Of a DNA stretch of 64,000 nucleotides, positions 10,656 to 21,148 are shown piece after piece (within the stretch, counting starts at the first letter, position 1; the number at the start of each line of letters is the position of its first letter). The position numbers and the translations under genes were made by a program. The DNA is from Gracilaria domingensis. Taxonomy: Eukaryota > Rhodophyta > Florideophyceae > Gracilariales > Gracilariaceae. Where the stretch lies: positions 124,001 through 188,000 of the forward strand of contig VCMS01000049.1 in NCBI GenBank assembly GCA_022539475.1. The letters run 5' to 3'. The notes under the pieces were generated by a model that was not told the DNA's origin, searched no databases, and saw nothing but the letters and a program-made list of their open reading frames with translations.

Positions 10656-11348
10656 CCACGCCGTGGTATGAGGAAACGAGAAGTCGTACTTACCCGCGTA
10701 TTATTTGGGAAAACAACCTTGGAAAGGTGAAGTACGAAGTACGAGTTTGGAAACCGTCGATGGTGCACCCACGCCGAGTGGCAGAGGACTCATGACACAC
10801 CCAAGTGGAGAGTAACACGTTGTGTGACGTGATGACGTATGGAAAGCACCGCCGAAGCGGGGAACTGCGGACAGTAAGTCGCGTGCGCGAGTACCACACG
10901 CGCACGGTGCACGATGTACGGTCGCCAACCGTAGGCGAACGGACACCTGTTAGGGTAACTCGTGGCTCACACGTGCCATCGCCTGGCCAACCAGAAGGCC
11001 GCGTTATTCACCGTGATTGGTCAATCCGCCTCCATGGCGCACGAGCGAGACCCTGCCCGTTCTCCGTCGCACGGACGATCCTTCTGGATAGCAAGAGGGA
11101 GCTCAGAATCCCGAAGCTACCGTTGGACGGTTGGAAGCTCAACCAAAACGAGCCGAAGCTCGTCAGACTCAAGAAGGAGAGTACTTCAAGAAGAACCTTT
11201 CAGGTTGAAGATTGGACGCTCCTGGCGTAAGTTGTAGTTGTCGCGCAGCGAGGAACTCCTAGTGAGTCGTGACTGGTTAAGTCCAAGAGGAACCCCTCTA
11301 GAGGTTAGCCGGCCACCACCTCGCCACCCTCGAAGGTACGAAACCACA
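10656..11348 (+). other. Broken or spliced link between pol and chromodomain frame
   Basis: The plus strand stays coding-like but changes frame. Directly after the pol stop the minus-one frame runs about 45 codons (10658-10792) and contains a chromo-like stretch around NNLGKVKYEVRVW. Another frame then runs about 10805-11230, and the pol frame itself carries an Arg/Ser-rich segment at 10962-11237. No single frame spans it. It may be the pol C-terminus with base errors, a spliced product, or decay. Confidence 0.4.
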
Positions 11349-11591
11349 ATGGGTGAAGGAGAGCAGTCAAACACCGAGGTGTACCCGCAGGAATACGTGA
11401 TCGAACGTATCGTACGTCATGTTGTAGACCCCGATGGGACGGTACTGTACCAAGTACGATGGTATGGCTACTCCGCCGAGGAGGACACCATGGAGCCGGT
11501 CGAGCACCTACCTAGGTCGAAGATCGTTTCATACCACCGTCGCACTCGGTCAGCCTTGCCGTCCAACCTGGACGAAGCCCAGGTGGGATAA
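11349..11591 (+). CDS. Small chromodomain protein of the gypsy element
   Basis: An 80-residue frame starting at an ATG in the same phase as pol but separated from it by stops. Residues about 17-55 form a chromodomain: YVIERIVRH at the first strand, YQVRWYGYS with the conserved Trp, and EDTMEPVEHL where canonical chromodomains have the D-T-W-E-P box. Met replaces Trp there, so methyl-lysine binding may be altered. In Ty3 chromoviruses this domain normally sits at the integrase C-terminus and steers integration to heterochromatin. Here it is about 700 bases downstream of the pol stop. It could be joined to pol by splicing or be a separate protein. Confidence 0.65.
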   Translation: MGEGEQSNTEVYPQEYVIERIVRHVVDPDGTVLYQVRWYGYSAEEDTMEPVEHLPRSKIVSYHRRTRSALPSNLDEAQVG

Positions 11592-11960
11592 GAACCGTTC
11601 CCGTTGAGGAGCTTTCAACTATACCGCGATGTGGAAGACTTAGAATGGAGAGTTGACCCCTTCTGTGTGGGGATGAATGAAGGAAGAAGACCAATGAAGC
11701 GGTGAAGACTTAAGTAGAGGAAGTGAGAAGAAAGAAAGAAGAGCATACCGAAATGCCGGTTGTACCGATTTAAAACGGTTAGAGTAGAAGAAGCACCAAA
11801 GAAGTGAAGTACACTTGAACACAGTGTGAGTGAAGAAGTAATCGAAGATCGATCAAGTTCGTGGAGAACAGGCGAAAGGGTGAAGGGAAAGTTACCACTA
11901 GATGGTTTTACTGTTTCTATCTTATACTAAGGACCAAGTCCTCCAGCCCTGCTGGTCATC
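11592..11960. other. Spacer between convergent frames
   Basis: About 370 purine-rich bases between the chromodomain frame (plus) and the 3' end of the antisense gene (minus). No gene or strong repeat is seen. It is the natural place for two convergent transcript ends. Confidence 0.4.
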
Positions 11961-13814
11961 TTACACCCCCGATGAGGGACCGGCACCGCCGCTACCGGAG
12001 GGACCCTGCGAAGGGTGCGGAACGGCGTAAGCCAGTATCCCTGCCATAGTGGTGAGATGATCGGGCACGATAATTCCAGCGTTCTGGAGACTGGCGCGCA
12101 ACATCGCGATGTTCGCCGGAGAATCTCCCGGAGCGACCGGAGCTGTCGGGGCCGGAAGGACCGAAGGAACGGTAGCCGCTACAGGGGCCGGACCCACCAC
12201 CGGAACACTCGCTTGAGTCGGAACATTCCAACCCACAGGAGCCTGGGGTACCCCGCCGCTGGCGTGCAACACCTGATTCGCCGCCGGTAGATCGTTCACC
12301 AACTCCTGGTCCATCTCGACGAGTGCTCCCGCCGCCTCTCCACCGGTATCCATGTTCGGATCATCCAGATCTACTGGGGCGACCCAGTTGTCACTGAACA
12401 TGAACCCAACGGGGTGACTGTCTGGAATCGACCGTGGCTGGTTCGCTGCCCACTCGGCATACGCGCTAGTCGTCATCGTACCCTCCCATGGGTCGTAATA
12501 CACGAAATCTCCTGCGGTGGGATGTCTCCTACCGGGTGAGCGGTCGTAGTGACGACGAGGACCTTTCCCACGCTGCGAACGGGGCACCGTTTCCCAATCG
12601 ATTCCATCGATAACATCCAAGATGTAATGGATCTCATCCACGTTCTCTTCGGACCCCAAGGGAGTGTGCAAATCCAGCGAGCGGATAATGCTGCGAAGCA
12701 TCGGCGGAATATACCAAACACGGTAGTTGTCGTAAGCCTCCCAGAGGAGAAACGCTGCTACGCGTGCCGCCCACTCGCCGGCTACGAGACCCCACCATCC
12801 TGAACGCGGATCGCTGATCAATCGGGAGCCGATGTAACTCAAGCACGGAGGCAGTTCTGCAAAACACCCTTTGGGTGCCTCCACATCACGCCACCAATCT
12901 GGTAGAGGAGGGAACCGTCCAACAAAGGCCTGCGGTCTGTACCTCTCGGTCTCGATATTCGGGTACGGAATCAGATACCCATGACGGGAACGAGCTTTCC
13001 GCTCAAACCGAATGCGGTTGACGAACCCACCCTGGGAAGCGTTCTTGCGAAGATAACGGAACTCCGCTCGGAGTATGGGCCGATTCCAGCACAACATCAA
13101 CCTCGATGTGGTCGGGCCATCGCCAGCGTACCGCGCATGGTCGAACGTCGCCAAGTTATCTCCATATCGGACTTCACCAAAAGTACGGTAGAACGGAGTA
13201 TCGAACCCATATGACGGTGGAACCAGGTGCTCGAGGTGCACTCGACTGAGTCTCTTGTACGCCAACTTCGCGTGTTCCGCGCGCGCGGTGTTCAGGTTCT
13301 CACCCTCGCGGGTATCGTACCGGAGGAGCATCGGGTCGATCGCTATACGAACTTTCCATTCTGGGGATTGCACTACCGCTAACGGCAGACCGCCCGGTAG
13401 GAAGCCGTTTTCGGCATACGACTCCAGGAGAGTGTCATCGTTAACAGCTACCGGATGAAACCACGGTGCACGGCTGACCGCAAACCCATCACGGAGTGGA
13501 TCGCGTACTGCGAAAGATTCCCTCGATATCCAACCAGCTTGGTTCGCCATCAGCGGCATCGCTTGCGCTGAATTCCATAACGGAACGTTCACCGGGACCG
13601 TCGGTTGAGACTGAGGCAGTGGAGCCGTCGCAGAACCCGGCTGAGGGTAGTTCGACGCGCTCGCCTGACCCGTCGGGTGATGAGGAAACTGATTCGGGTT
13701 CATCGGAATGACAGATGATGTACTGTGATCGAGTTCGGATACTTGAATACTCTGTTCGCTTGACTGTGTATCGCGCTTGTGAGGTATAGAAACCGAGGAG
13801 TTGGTACCGCTCAT
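11961..13814 (-). CDS. Antisense gene inside gypsy element, unknown function
   Basis: A 617-residue frame on the strand opposite gag-pol, from an ATG at 13814 to a TAA at 11961; the frame stays open 12 codons further upstream. The first 90 residues are Ser, Pro, Gln and Asn rich. Residues about 120-430 look globular, with many conserved-looking Trp, Tyr and Arg (WWRDVEAPKGCF, WWGLVAGEWAARVAAFLLWEAY). The C-terminal 170 residues are Ala/Pro/Val rich and probably disordered. I recognise no domain, signal peptide or transmembrane helix. It ends 370 bases from the chromodomain frame and begins 80 bases inside the 3' LTR, so it would need a promoter in that LTR region reading leftward. Antisense genes after pol are known in some plant Ty3 elements (for example gene 23 of maize Grande), but I see no resemblance. 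Confidence 0.75.
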   Translation of the reverse strand: MSGTNSSVSIPHKRDTQSSEQSIQVSELDHSTSSVIPMNPNQFPHHPTGQASASNYPQPGSATAPLPQSQPTVPVNVPLWNSAQAMPLMANQAGWISRESFAVRDPLRDGFAVSRAPWFHPVAVNDDTLLESYAENGFLPGGLPLAVVQSPEWKVRIAIDPMLLRYDTREGENLNTARAEHAKLAYKRLSRVHLEHLVPPSYGFDTPFYRTFGEVRYGDNLATFDHARYAGDGPTTSRLMLCWNRPILRAEFRYLRKNASQGGFVNRIRFERKARSRHGYLIPYPNIETERYRPQAFVGRFPPLPDWWRDVEAPKGCFAELPPCLSYIGSRLISDPRSGWWGLVAGEWAARVAAFLLWEAYDNYRVWYIPPMLRSIIRSLDLHTPLGSEENVDEIHYILDVIDGIDWETVPRSQRGKGPRRHYDRSPGRRHPTAGDFVYYDPWEGTMTTSAYAEWAANQPRSIPDSHPVGFMFSDNWVAPVDLDDPNMDTGGEAAGALVEMDQELVNDLPAANQVLHASGGVPQAPVGWNVPTQASVPVVGPAPVAATVPSVLPAPTAPVAPGDSPANIAMLRASLQNAGIIVPDHLTTMAGILAYAVPHPSQGPSGSGGAGPSSGV

Positions 13815-13880
13815 GACTGTGACGTACTTACGTACATGCGTTTCGCACAAAACTTCAGCCTCGAAGTCGTTCTCGGCTCT

Positions 13881-13893
13881 AAGGAGGGGGAGA
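13881..13893 (+). promoter_or_regulatory. Polypurine tract of gypsy element
   Basis: AAGGAGGGGGAGA lies directly before the TG that opens the 3' LTR. That is the position where plus-strand DNA synthesis is primed. It confirms the orientation and the LTR start. Confidence 0.85.
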
Positions 13894-14745
13894 TGTAGAG
13901 CAACGCATTTTGCGTGGTTATCAGGATGATGCGCCTCATATACTCAGTGGAGTGATACGAGGATGCACTCGAAGAGTTATGAGTTGGACCCAATTTTGGC
14001 GGTTACTTTTGGAATGGCTTTCCCACAGTTACCTGTAATCAGGGTTGCCATTGCTGGCCAATACCGCTAGGTGGACGCGTGTACTACACCACCGTGTGTG
14101 TGCATATTACGGGACAATAGGTAGTGCACCTGAGGTGCCTGACACTGGGCTAGCCACGTGTACGGACCCCTGCGGGTGTGCACCACGTGTACATAGTTAG
14201 TTTAGACCTACTTAGGTGAGCTCGACCTCGTCGTCGCGAGCACCTTTGTAAAGTCAACCCGAGCACTTCTAAGTGAACTCTTTGTCGAGTAGCGCTCTCT
14301 TGAGTGGACTCTACACGAGTGAGGCTCTGGCGCCAACCGCCTACGTGGGTTATCACTCTCGCGAGTATAGCCACGTCTGGTTACGGTGGTCCTACCCTCT
14401 CGGTACCTTTGAGGAACATCTGTCGTTGATGTCGGGACCTGAGGGTCGTACCGAGGAGGTATAGGACTAGATTACGAAGTGATCCGACTCTGTATAGAGT
14501 TTTGCCGTGTTTACGGAAACCCGTGCATTACCGTTGGAGGATCTCGCCCCGCTCCGGGCACAGTGCCGAGGAGACCCTACCCGTCGCGTGTGGGTGTTGT
14601 TTGGTTGTTGTTTTCTGTTGCTTTCCCTCTCGGGACTACACCTGTCGTTGGTCGTGTTTCATCGTTGCCGATACCACCCCATCTCTGGAGTTTCTCATCG
14701 TTTCCTCACCACGTGGCCTAGCACCTCTGTAGGTATAGCCAGTTG
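13894..14745 (+). repeat. 3' LTR of gypsy element
   Basis: Second copy of the 852-bp LTR. Differences from the 5' copy seen by eye are single substitutions, for example G to T at 13957 and T to C at 14032. No indels were noticed. Confidence 0.9.
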
Positions 14746-16474
14746 CCACTTCGGCCTTACAACCGAGTTACGGTGGTACAGAGGGCTCTGTCACTGGTCT
14801 GCCATCTCTCACAAGAGCGGACCTTCGGACAGTCTGGTGGGTTTCACTCTTCCGAGTTTGCCCCACACTAACTCTCACACTCTTTCACGAACGCTCTTGT
14901 AGTTCGCTACAGTTTGTAGGGATCTTCGAAAATAGATTTCGGATAACAACAGTACATCTTCACGCTCTGCATGAGTTTTTATATCTATCGAAAGACGCCG
15001 AGAAGATCAACCAAAGTTTTAACGGCAATCAATCAAAAGACTTGAGAGCAGCTAGAAACCAAGAGAAGGATCGAGAAATATTGGTGTCGATTCCCCTGCT
15101 CCTTATCGACAGTGTTAACGATGACGGCGATAAAAAAGATTGTGATGTGTTTCGGCAAAGCTAGGGCAGAGTAAATCCTTTTATGTCTCGATTGTGAGAA
15201 CATACCCATGGCTCTAGCGGAAATAGGCAATTTGGGGATGGCGTAAATGAAGAGTAGATATGAGACAGAAGAACCTTGATTTTGTGTTGGATCACTCAAA
15301 TCAATGAACCTCAGCTGGTGTAATGAGTGTCGATCATCAGACTGAAAAGAAAAGGAGGTGAGACAGGGCACAAAGTGAAGTCAAATCTCACAATGACGAG
15401 GCGATGCCAGACTATCTTCCTTATAGCAAAGCTCCTACTACCCCGGCAAATTGGCAAATCGGATCAAAATACCGAGCCAATTTATCAAAATCAAGTAATA
15501 TACTAGCATTCACCGTATATTTGGTTGTCTATTGGCAATGTTCGGTTTTTTTCAGAACCTTCCGCTTATATATAGATTAGTCAAAAAGCTCTCAAACAAG
15601 CAACGATACAAGCATATTTTCAATTAAAAATATGCGCCGTTTCACAAGGCGCATTATGCATGGTTTTCGGAGACACCCTTTAGAACGGATCAACTTTTTC
15701 CAACAAATTAAAATTCAAGTAAATAAACATCTCCCAGCCGTTGATTGCGGCATTATGCTTCCTCTACAGTCCACTAACAGCCCTCTACAAACGAATTACG
15801 TATCCATAACTGCCAACTGTTTGGAAGCATACAAAGCTTCCTCTTCGTATTAAACAAAATATCACTAATCAACGGTTTCCAAAATCTACTTTTTCTTTAA
15901 AAAACCATGAAGTTTTCATAAGTTAGCTCTATTATCTGGCAGAAAGTTTACTGTTTTTGACATTATATTCGTTCTACAGTATCCTTGCCAAAGTGCCTGA
16001 GACCTTGCAAAAGTGAACCAAGATAATTCTTTTTATATTCTCTTCTGCTTTTTTTGTAATGTAGATCTTTTTCCAATTGATTCTCAAAAAACCACAAAGG
16101 CTTTATTTTTCAGAGTTAGAACCTCGAAAAGTTTCAAAAATTTCTCCAAAGCTCCCAAACTTTTGGAGAACAATACTTCAGTTCCTTTGTGGAGATAGCT
16201 ACAGTACCATGAAAATGCAGCAGCCTAGGGCTTAAATAAAGTGTGATGTTTTGTAACAAAACATTCGCAGTTTATTTATCTAACTTAAAAAATCCTGTTT
16301 TAAAAAAATAAAAATTTAGTTCTTGTTTTCTTTTTTCAACAAAAAAAGACATTTTAAGCGTTTGAGCCAAGGAGCTTTGCGCCCTTTTTGTTTGAGAAGA
16401 TTTCTTCTCAAAGCGCTGATATGTGCCTATCAAAGGAAACAGGGTAAGGCCACAGAATGATACAGGGCGCACAA
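14746..16474. other. No gene seen
   Basis: The first 180 bases resemble the hairpin-rich LTR-like flank on the other side of the gypsy element. From about 14950 the DNA is AT-rich with only short frames on either strand that show no recognisable motif. Confidence 0.5.
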
Positions 16475-16734
16475 TGTTGGAACTCGACTGCCCAGACCCT
16501 GAAGTCCTTGACCAGTCTGTAACTTTATACACCGCATAGAAGCTGTAAACCTGCAAAACCAGCTCGCTAGACTTTGACAGTCCAATTCAGCAGGAGACAC
16601 ATCAAAGTATCCATTCAAACTCTAACTAGATATCATATCACTACCAAGTACTAATGTAATCTGTACTGTCATCAGATATGACGCAACACAATTCACAATC
16701 AGATATATCTTGCGACATCAATTCAGTTCTATCA
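16475..16734 (-). repeat. 3' LTR of copia element
   Basis: 260-bp LTR, opening TGATAGAAC and closing CCAACA on the minus strand. It is preceded on that strand by the purine tract AAGGGAGGGAT (16735-16745). Confidence 0.9.
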
Positions 16735-19700
16735 ATCCCTCCCTTGCCGCAAGATCAACAATACCAAGGTTCTCCCTCAGATCTCGAAAACGCTGCATCG
16801 GGAGCGGCTTAGTCAGCATGTCCGCAACCATCTTATCTGTTGGCCACTACACAATCCTAACAAGACTCTTCTGAACAGCATCGCGAACGAAATGATAACG
16901 GATTTCCACGTGTTTCGCTCGTCGTTGTGAAGACGCCCAGGCAATCGCTCCGCTGTTATCTTCATAGATCTCAGTCGGTTCTCGAATGTGAACGCCAAGT
17001 TCACTGAGCAGAGTCCTAACCCACAGAACCACCTTCACGCTCTCGGACAGAGCAATATACTCCGATTCGGTAGTCGATAGAGCCACTGAGCGCTGCTTCA
17101 TACTCCGTAAAGTGATGGGAATACCATTCAGCATCAACACAAACCCAGTAGTAGACTTCCTATCTCGCTTATCGCCAGCCCAATCAGAGTCTGAAAACGC
17201 TCTCAAAGTGCACCCGTTTGGACTACTCGATTGACAAACCATCCCGTAGGTCCTTGTACCACTCAAGTACCTCAGAACTCTCTTCAGGCGAATCCAGTCG
17301 AAGTCTGTTGGATTCTTCTGGTTTCGACTCAATATATTGGTTGCGACACTGAGATCAGGGCGGGTACGGGAAGCAATATACATGAGTACACCAGTATGTT
17401 CTCGATACTTCTCAGACAAGGAACCCGAAAGCAACTCATTATGGCCTCCTGGGTCCGATCCAGTAAGGAGAGGAGTGGCGACCGGTGTGCTGTGACCCAT
17501 CGAAGCATTCTGCAAGAGATTTGCGATCATGATACTCTGATCGAGACATAGCATGCCCTCCCTGCGAGTGATACGAGTACCCAGAAACTGTGAGGCGACT
17601 CCCATGTCCTTCATTGAAAAACGTTTCATCATTTTCAACTTCACAGTGCGAATCAGCTCCAAATCGGGACCAACCAGAAGAATATCATCGACATAGACGA
17701 GCACCCAGACAAAGAACTCATCACTCTTAAGAACGTAGAAGCATTCATCACATGCAAGTGGATGGAACCCCATACTGTCCAGTGCATCGCTCCATGTCTT
17801 GTGCCAGATCTTTGGGGCCTCGCGCAATCCATAAAGAGCTCTGTGAAGAAGTAGGGCCTGTCCTAGTCGTAGCTTGAGGTCCAGTCCACGCGGAGGAGAG
17901 ATATACAGCTTCTCGACATTGGAACAGAGCTTTCCATTCAAGAAAGCAGTTTTCACATCCATTTGATGGACGTGATAGTTCCGAATGCATGCAATTCCAA
18001 GAGCAATTCGGACTGTGTCAAAAGCGACAACTGGAGCGAAATGCGACGCTGAGGGCCATTGCTGACACCCTTTTGCCACAAGTCTCGCCTTATACCTTTC
18101 CAGGTTTCCATCATCATCTGTCTTCCGAGCGAATACAAACTGCGACGGAATGATCTTGCTGCAAGGCGAAGGTGTCACTATGCTCCAAGTGTTCATCTCT
18201 TGTAGACTGTTCAACTCATCTTCGATCGCAACGCGCCAGTCTTGAGCCTCATCGGAATCCAAAGCCTCTTGCACATTCTGCGGAACTCCTTTCCCAACAT
18301 CGACAATTACATGAGAGCTACCGAAGCGATCAGGGGCGCGGCGATCTCTGTCAGGGTACCTTCTCACAGAGTAATGAGTAAGAAACTCTTGAAGAGCGGA
18401 CCCTGTGAGTTGTGTGTGTTCACTTTTGTCACTCTGCTCGCTACCATGCACGTTGGAGTCTTCTATGACACTACCAACAGCGCTGCTCTGATCGTTCTGC
18501 TGGGCTGCTGACCCAATGTTGTCGTTGGGCGCACCAGTGTCTTGTGGAACCTCAGAGTATTCACTTCCGTGCGGTTGTTCATCATCTTCATGATCCTCTT
18601 CATAGAGTTCACCACCATTGTCTTCCTGAACTACAGAGGCCGGTGAAGGGTGTGAAAATATGTCACGTCCCGGAAATACACTCTCATTGAACTTGACGTG
18701 TCTGGCTGTGATAACCCTTCCACTTCCGATGTCGTACACCCTATAGTTCAAATGTGGAAGACAGCGGAGCAGAATACAACGTCTGGACTTGGGTTCAAGC
18801 TTCTTCCGCTTAGGAACATGCACCCATACTTCACATCCGAAGGTTCTCAAGTTCCCAACGTACGGCTTTTTTTGAGTGAGCATCTCCATTGGTGTCGTCC
18901 CATCATTACTGTCAACACCAGTTATGTTCCTGAGGTAAACAGCGGTGCATAGGGCCTCTCCCCAGAACTTTGAGGGCAACCTCGCATGTCTAAGCATGCT
19001 CCTAGTCATGTTCAAGAGTGTCCGGTTCAGACGTTCTGCGGTCCCATTCTGCTGCGGCGTGTACGGGGCAGAGGTCTCCCATTCGACCCCATTTTCTCGT
19101 AAGTAAGTCCGAAGTCCTACATACTCTGGACCGTTGTCCGAGTAAAGTTGCCGCACCAGACAAGAGAATCGTCTCTCAAACCACTTCTGAAAGTGAATAA
19201 AGGATTCTTAAGCTTCACTTCGTGTCTTCAAGAGATCGACATATCTGAACGAAGAGTAGTGGTCGGTGAAAGTAACAAAGAACTTCTTACCGCCAATACT
19301 TGGCACAGACAGCGGACCACAAATGTCCGAATAGATAATCTCTCCGGGTTCGTATGCAGAAAAGCTTCTACTCTTCACGGAGAGCCTGGACATCTTTCCC
19401 TCATTGCAAGGTACACAACTGACTCCTACCTCACACTTCGCGGTCATATCAAGACCAGTCACAAAGTTCTGAGAGGACATTGCTTGAACTCTCTTCTGAT
19501 CCAAATGTCCAAACCTCTCGTGCCATATCTTGATAGCATTTCTGTCTCTTTCAGAAACCTTGTGAACAACATCACGGTGCACGGGATACACAGTACCCTG
19601 AACCTCGTACAGTCCACTAGCATCTCTCATAGAACACAAGACGTTACCTCCGGGATGACCATGGACATTACAACCATGACCATTGAAAGATACCTCATAC

Positions 19701-19807
19701 CCATCGGCAACCAATGCTGAACAAGATATCAGACAACAATCGAGGCCAGGAACATACAAAACATCCTTGAGAGTGAACCGTACAGTTGCGTGATCATTAC
19801 TAGCCAC
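16718..19807 (-). pseudogene. Copia pol: integrase, reverse transcriptase, RNase H
   Basis: One reading frame with two internal stops. The part from 19807 has the pre-integrase zinc region (FGHLDQKRVQ, CVPCNEGK) and the first integrase aspartate (YSDICGP); it is stopped by TAA at 19208. The main part, 19156-16847, has SDNGPEY and the final Glu of the integrase core, the reverse transcriptase with intact YVDD, and the RNase H region with ADS-like and ESEY motifs. A TAG at 16847-16849 cuts it, and about 42 more conserved codons (WPTDKMVADMLTKPLP) continue to a TGA at 16718 inside the LTR. Only a few substitutions separate it from an intact gene. Confidence 0.9.
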
Positions 19808-20750
19808 GCTAAGCTCGAGGTCCGACGCTGAGTGCTTTCACTCGCCTTCCATCGCCAAGGGCAATGGGTTTAGGCGAGATCTGTCGAAACCATCGAGTCA
19901 GGGTGGCAGTATTTATCATGTGACTCGTTGCGCCAGAGTCCACAATAAAAGTCTCCTTCTTCATGCTTGCAACGTTCCGAATGACCATTGCCTACTCTCT
20001 TCGACTGTTGGAGTCGACAGAGACATTCACCTTCTTCCTGCAGTCTCGCTGAAAATGACCGAATTTGCCACAATTTTAGCACTGCACCGCGGCCAAGGTC
20101 TTCATAGCCTTCTCTGAACCACCATTTGAGGGAGATCTGGTTACTTCGTTCGATTCCCTGGTTGCATATTCCTGCAGAAGACGAGCCGTGGCCTTCTCCC
20201 AGGTCAAATTAACGTCTTTCATCGTCTGCAATGCGTTGATAACCGGCCCATACGGGGATTCACTAACGCTGCCAAAGCTGGCTAGCAGTATAGCAATCTG
20301 CATTGACTCCGAGACTGCACTGTCCATTGCTTCAAGACGATTGAAAACAGACTCCATTACATCTATGTACTCCGACATTGTCTTCTCCTCGCGATACCGT
20401 CTTTGGTGGTGCTCTGTTTGTAACTGAACCCTCGAGGCAACATTCTGAGTGGCATAACGATCTCGCAACTTCTTGTACATTAGATAGGGATTCTTGCGTT
20501 CTCCAGCAATCGAACGAAGCGGTTTGTCTCACAGGCTTTGCACCAAATACATCCGAGCCTTCGAAAATTTGACCTTGACGTCATCTGGTAGAGCTCTAAA
20601 GTTACCGTCTCCTGCTGGGTCAGAGGTCACAATTGTCAGCAGTTCCTTCGATTCCAAAAGAGCCTCGAACCGCATGCTCCACAAGACAAAGTCCCCCCCC
20701 CGCTTCGCAAAGAATCTAAGGATTCTTTTTGCATTGTCTTCATCCGACAT
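19808..20750 (-). pseudogene. Copia gag and protease, broken
   Basis: Starts at ATG 20750 on the minus strand. The capsid part is a UBN2/retrotran_gag-like frame in which a CGA appears to have become TGA near 20530. The CCHC zinc knuckle follows, but the codon after its first Cys is TAA (20076-20078): C, stop, N, C, GKFGH, FQRD, C. A further TAG lies about 75 bases on. The protease motif VDSGATSHM is intact at about 19940-19955. A one-base shift then separates it from pol. In-frame stops are the dominant lesion. Confidence 0.85.
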
Positions 20751-20870
20751 AATGCCCTGGTTACAAGCAACTACGATGCCGAAAACAGGAAACGAAAACT
20801 TCGGGAGAGAGGCAGATAGCGCTTGAAATAATTGGAAGCAGCACAAAAAGATCGACCTCCAGCGACGTCT

Positions 20871-20886
20871 GGAGGGGATGCTACCA
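20871..20886 (-). promoter_or_regulatory. Primer-binding site of copia element
   Basis: TGGTAGCATCCCC starts two bases inside the 5' LTR on the minus strand. Its first eight bases match the 3' end of eukaryotic initiator methionine tRNA (TGCTACCA), the usual primer for copia elements. The match weakens afterwards. Confidence 0.6.
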
Positions 20887-20888
20887 GT

Positions 20889-21148
20889 TGTTGGAACTCG
20901 ACTGCCCAAACCCTAAAGTCCTTGACCAGTCTGTAACTTTATACAGCGCATAGGAGCTGTAAACGTGGAAAACCAGCTCGCTAGACTTTGACAGTCCAAT
21001 TCAGCAGGAGACACATCAAAGTATCCATTCAAACTCTAACTAGATATCATATCACTACCAAGTACTAATGTAATCTGTACTGTCATCAGAAAGGACGCAA
21101 CACAATTCACAATCAGATATATCTTGCGACATCAATTCAGTTCTATCA
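20889..21148 (-). repeat. 5' LTR of copia element
   Basis: 260-bp copy of the LTR at 16475-16734. It is followed on the plus strand by the CACAA duplication. Confidence 0.9.

Larger units (their letters stand above)
3266..14745 (+). mobile_element. Young Ty3/gypsy LTR retrotransposon with antisense gene
   Basis: An 11.5-kb element bounded by two direct LTRs of 852 bp that differ at about six positions by eye, so insertion is recent. Order on the plus strand: 5' LTR, gag, pol (protease, reverse transcriptase, RNase H, integrase), an R/S-rich stretch, a chromodomain frame, then a long gene on the opposite strand, a purine tract and the 3' LTR. A TGG that could begin a primer-binding site lies at 4121, three bases after the 5' LTR, but I could not match it to a tRNA. 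I found no target-site duplication: the flanks differ (CTAAC on the left, CCACT on the right). The element is much longer than a minimal gypsy element because of the 3-kb region after pol. Confidence 0.93.
16475..21148 (-). mobile_element. Ty1/copia LTR retrotransposon, defective
   Basis: A 4.7-kb element on the minus strand with 260-bp LTRs (16475-16734 and 20889-21148) that begin TG and end CA and differ at roughly eight sites by eye (about 3 percent). The 5-bp target duplication CACAA is exact (16470-16474 and 21149-21153). Gene order on the minus strand is gag, protease, integrase, reverse transcriptase, RNase H, which is the copia order. The coding region carries at least five in-frame stops and a frame change, so it cannot make its own proteins although its ends are intact. 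Confidence 0.95.

Noticed and set aside
3266-14745. Target-site duplication for the young gypsy element
   Set aside because: The five to six bases on each side (CTAAC and CCACT) do not match, and shifting the LTR end by a few bases did not help.
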